DNA of 7,587 nucleotides from an uncultured Chitinophagaceae bacterium (GTDB lineage Bacteria > Bacteroidota > Bacteroidia > Chitinophagales > Chitinophagaceae), in contig CAKSVK010000167.1 of NCBI GenBank assembly GCA_934502905.1, forward strand, positions 1 to 7,587, written 5' to 3'. The position numbers and the translations under genes are program-made. Below the pieces are notes generated by a model that was not told where the DNA came from, ran no database searches, and worked only from the letters and a program-made list of their open reading frames with translations. Positions 6,297 to 7,587 of the stretch are shown piece after piece. Within the stretch, counting starts at the first letter, position 1, and each line of letters starts with the position of its first letter.

Positions 6297-6327
6297 AAAA
6301 AAAATGCCCCGCTAAGGCTTGCGGAGC
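6297..6327 (-). terminator. Intrinsic terminator of icd
   Basis: Read on the minus strand, GCTCCGC (6327-6321) pairs with GCGGGGC (6312-6306), with one G-U pair in RNA. After one A follows a run of eight T residues (complement of the A run at 6304-6297). It lies about 48 bp past the icd stop. On the plus strand the hairpin is followed by AAATAG and cannot serve ribD as a standard terminator. Confidence 0.82.
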
Positions 6328-6375
6328 AAATAGATCTTTAGGGAAAATACTTATGCGAAAGTATGGAAAATAAAT

Positions 6376-7587
6376 TTATTTTTTCAACTTTTTAATAAGA
6401 TTATTATTGATCTCTTCCAAAAACTCTTCTGTGTACAGGTAGTGCTCACCGTGTTTTACCTTGTTACCATGTATACATACCGCCAGGTCTTTTGTCATCT
6501 TACCGCCTTCTACGGTTTCAATACAAACTGCTTCCAGCGCATCAGCAAAGTCAACCAATGACTGGTTACCATCCAGTTTACCACGGAATGCCAGTCCTCT
6601 TGTCCAGGCAAAAATAGAAGCAATCGGGTTGGTGGAAGTAGGTCTGCCGGCCTGGTGCTCACGGTAGTGACGGGTAACGGTGCCATGCGCGGCTTCTGAT
6701 TCCAGTGTTTTACCGTCGGGTGTTACCAGCACAGATGTCATCAGTCCTAATGAACCAAAACCCTGCGCCACGGTATCGCTTTGTACGTCTCCGTCGTAGT
6801 TCTTACAGGCCCATACAAAATTACCGTTCCATTTCAGGGCGCTCGCCACCATGTCGTCTATCAGGCGATGCTCATAGGTAATACCTGCGGCATCAAACTG
6901 TGCCTTGAATTCATTTTCATAGATATCCTGGAAAATATCCTTGAACCTTCCGTCGTATTTTTTCAGGATAGTATTTTTGGTAGACAGGTACAAAGGCCAT
7001 TTTTTGCTGAGGGCCATATTAAAGCAGCTTCTTGCAAAACCTTTGATGCTCTCGTCGGTATTATACATAGTAAGTGCAACGCCATCACCTTTGAAATTGT
7101 ACACCTCAAAAGTTTGTGCTTCACCGCCATCTTCAGGTGTAAAGGTCATGGTGAGCTTTCCTTTTCCTTTAATTACGGCATCGGTAGCACGGTACTGGTC
7201 ACCGAAGGCATGGCGGCCTACAATAATGGGCGCCGTCCAGTTCACCACCAGGCGGGGAACGTTTTTCATAACGATCGGCTCGCGGAAAACAGTTCCATCG
7301 AGTATGTTCCTGATGGTACCGTTAGGGCTTTTCCACATTTGCTTCAGTTTAAATTCTTCCACACGTGCCTCATCAGGAGTGATGGTGGCGCATTTTATTC
7401 CTACCCCGTATTGCTTAATGGCATTTGCCGCATCAATGGTTACCTGGTCGTTGGTCTGATCGCGGTACTCGATCCCGAGATCGTAATATTTAATGTCAAT
7501 ATCCAGGTAAGGCAGGATAAGCTTATCCTTGATAAATTTCCATATGATCCTGGTCATTTCATCTCCATCCAGTTCAACCACCGGGTT
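6376..7587 (-). CDS. icd: NADP-dependent isocitrate dehydrogenase, dimeric eukaryote-like type, 5' end outside the window
   Basis: The enzyme oxidises isocitrate to 2-oxoglutarate and CO2 with NADP in the TCA cycle. In the window 403 residues are visible, from Asn-Pro-Val-Val-Glu-Leu-Asp-Gly at the right edge to the TAA at 6378-6376. The family is usually about 405-415 long, so only some eight to ten N-terminal residues are missing. The GTG near 7581 encodes an internal Val in [11 protein letters not shown] and is not the start. Diagnostic stretches are [31 protein letters not shown] (substrate binding), [16 protein letters not shown] (whose Arg corresponds to Arg132 of human IDH1), the metal-binding region [20 protein letters not shown] and [14 protein letters not shown] (NADP binding). 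These match the IDH1/IDH2-like subfamily rather than the E. coli Icd type. The protein ends in a Lys-rich KKLKK. The gene converges on ribD and ends in its own terminator. Confidence 0.95.
   Translation of the reverse strand, partial: NPVVELDGDEMTRIIWKFIKDKLILPYLDIDIKYYDLGIEYRDQTNDQVTIDAANAIKQYGVGIKCATITPDEARVEEFKLKQMWKSPNGTIRNILDGTVFREPIVMKNVPRLVVNWTAPIIVGRHAFGDQYRATDAVIKGKGKLTMTFTPEDGGEAQTFEVYNFKGDGVALTMYNTDESIKGFARSCFNMALSKKWPLYLSTKNTILKKYDGRFKDIFQDIYENEFKAQFDAAGITYEHRLIDDMVASALKWNGNFVWACKNYDGDVQSDTVAQGFGSLGLMTSVLVTPDGKTLESEAAHGTVTRHYREHQAGRPTSTNPIASIFAWTRGLAFRGKLDGNQSLVDFADALEAVCIETVEGGKMTKDLAVCIHGNKVKHGEHYLYTEEFLEEINNNLIKKLKK

Larger units (their letters stand above)
5638..6375. other. 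Gene-free, hairpin- and repeat-rich region between ribD and icd
   Basis: No ORF in these 738 bases resembles a known protein, and the longest open frames have Cys/Arg/His-rich, non-protein-like compositions. The stretch holds: a hairpin at 5661-5685; alternating copies of ATCGG/CCGAT at 5706-5763; back-to-back hairpins at 5745-5780; two more hairpins at 5897-5939; TTGCCAGT twice (5848-5855, 5870-5877); a 21-bp direct repeat; three related repeat arms; and the icd terminator at the right end. Beyond the base of ribD no U-tract terminator for that gene is seen. The simplest reading is a repeat-derived intergenic region between convergent genes; a structured RNA is possible but unproven. Confidence 0.6.

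Noticed and set aside
6084..6341. Plus-strand open frame of 85 codons over the inverted-repeat element
   Set aside because: It translates the repeat itself (the CHSKPAKNL-like string typical of spurious ORFs over such repeats) and runs into the icd terminator.
5638..6375. CRISPR array, tRNA or retron-like locus in the spacer
   Set aside because: The repeats are too few and unevenly spaced for CRISPR, no cloverleaf with a T-loop motif is present, and no reverse transcriptase gene is nearby.

Overview
The window looks like a chromosomal segment from a Bacteroidota bacterium, most plausibly in or near the Chitinophagaceae. This rests on a fused SecD-SecF protein of about 1000 residues, the phylum-type promoter element TAnnTTTG in front of two genes, AT-rich leaders without a clear Shine-Dalgarno sequence, and a secreted glycoside hydrolase. 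The genus is inference; no rRNA or other marker gene is present.

Layout. Positions 1-1236 (minus strand) hold a secreted GH43-family glycosidase followed 10 bp later by the first 79 codons of a SUFU-domain protein that runs off the left edge. A 212-bp divergent spacer (1237-1448) separates this pair from secDF (1449-4487, plus), which ends in a strong intrinsic terminator (4512-4537). Immediately downstream, with a TAnnTTTG element almost touching its ATG, lies ribD (4567-5637, plus), the bifunctional deaminase/reductase of riboflavin synthesis. From 5638 to 6375 there is no convincing gene. This 738-bp stretch holds a series of hairpins, a 21-bp direct repeat and three related copies of a degenerate dispersed repeat. 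On the minus strand an intrinsic terminator (6297-6327) closes the NADP-type isocitrate dehydrogenase gene (6376 to past the right edge), which lacks only its first few codons.

The genes are mostly independent housekeeping functions: protein export (secDF), flavin synthesis (ribD) and the TCA cycle/NADPH supply (icd). The GH43/SUFU pair is the only accessory-looking unit; the hydrolase would leave the cytoplasm by the Sec route, to which SecDF contributes, but nothing else links them. The most unusual material is the ribD-icd intergenic region, the apparently leaderless ribD transcript, and the SUFU gene behind a glycosidase. I see no CRISPR array, tRNA, rRNA, intact insertion sequence or clearly new multi-gene system.
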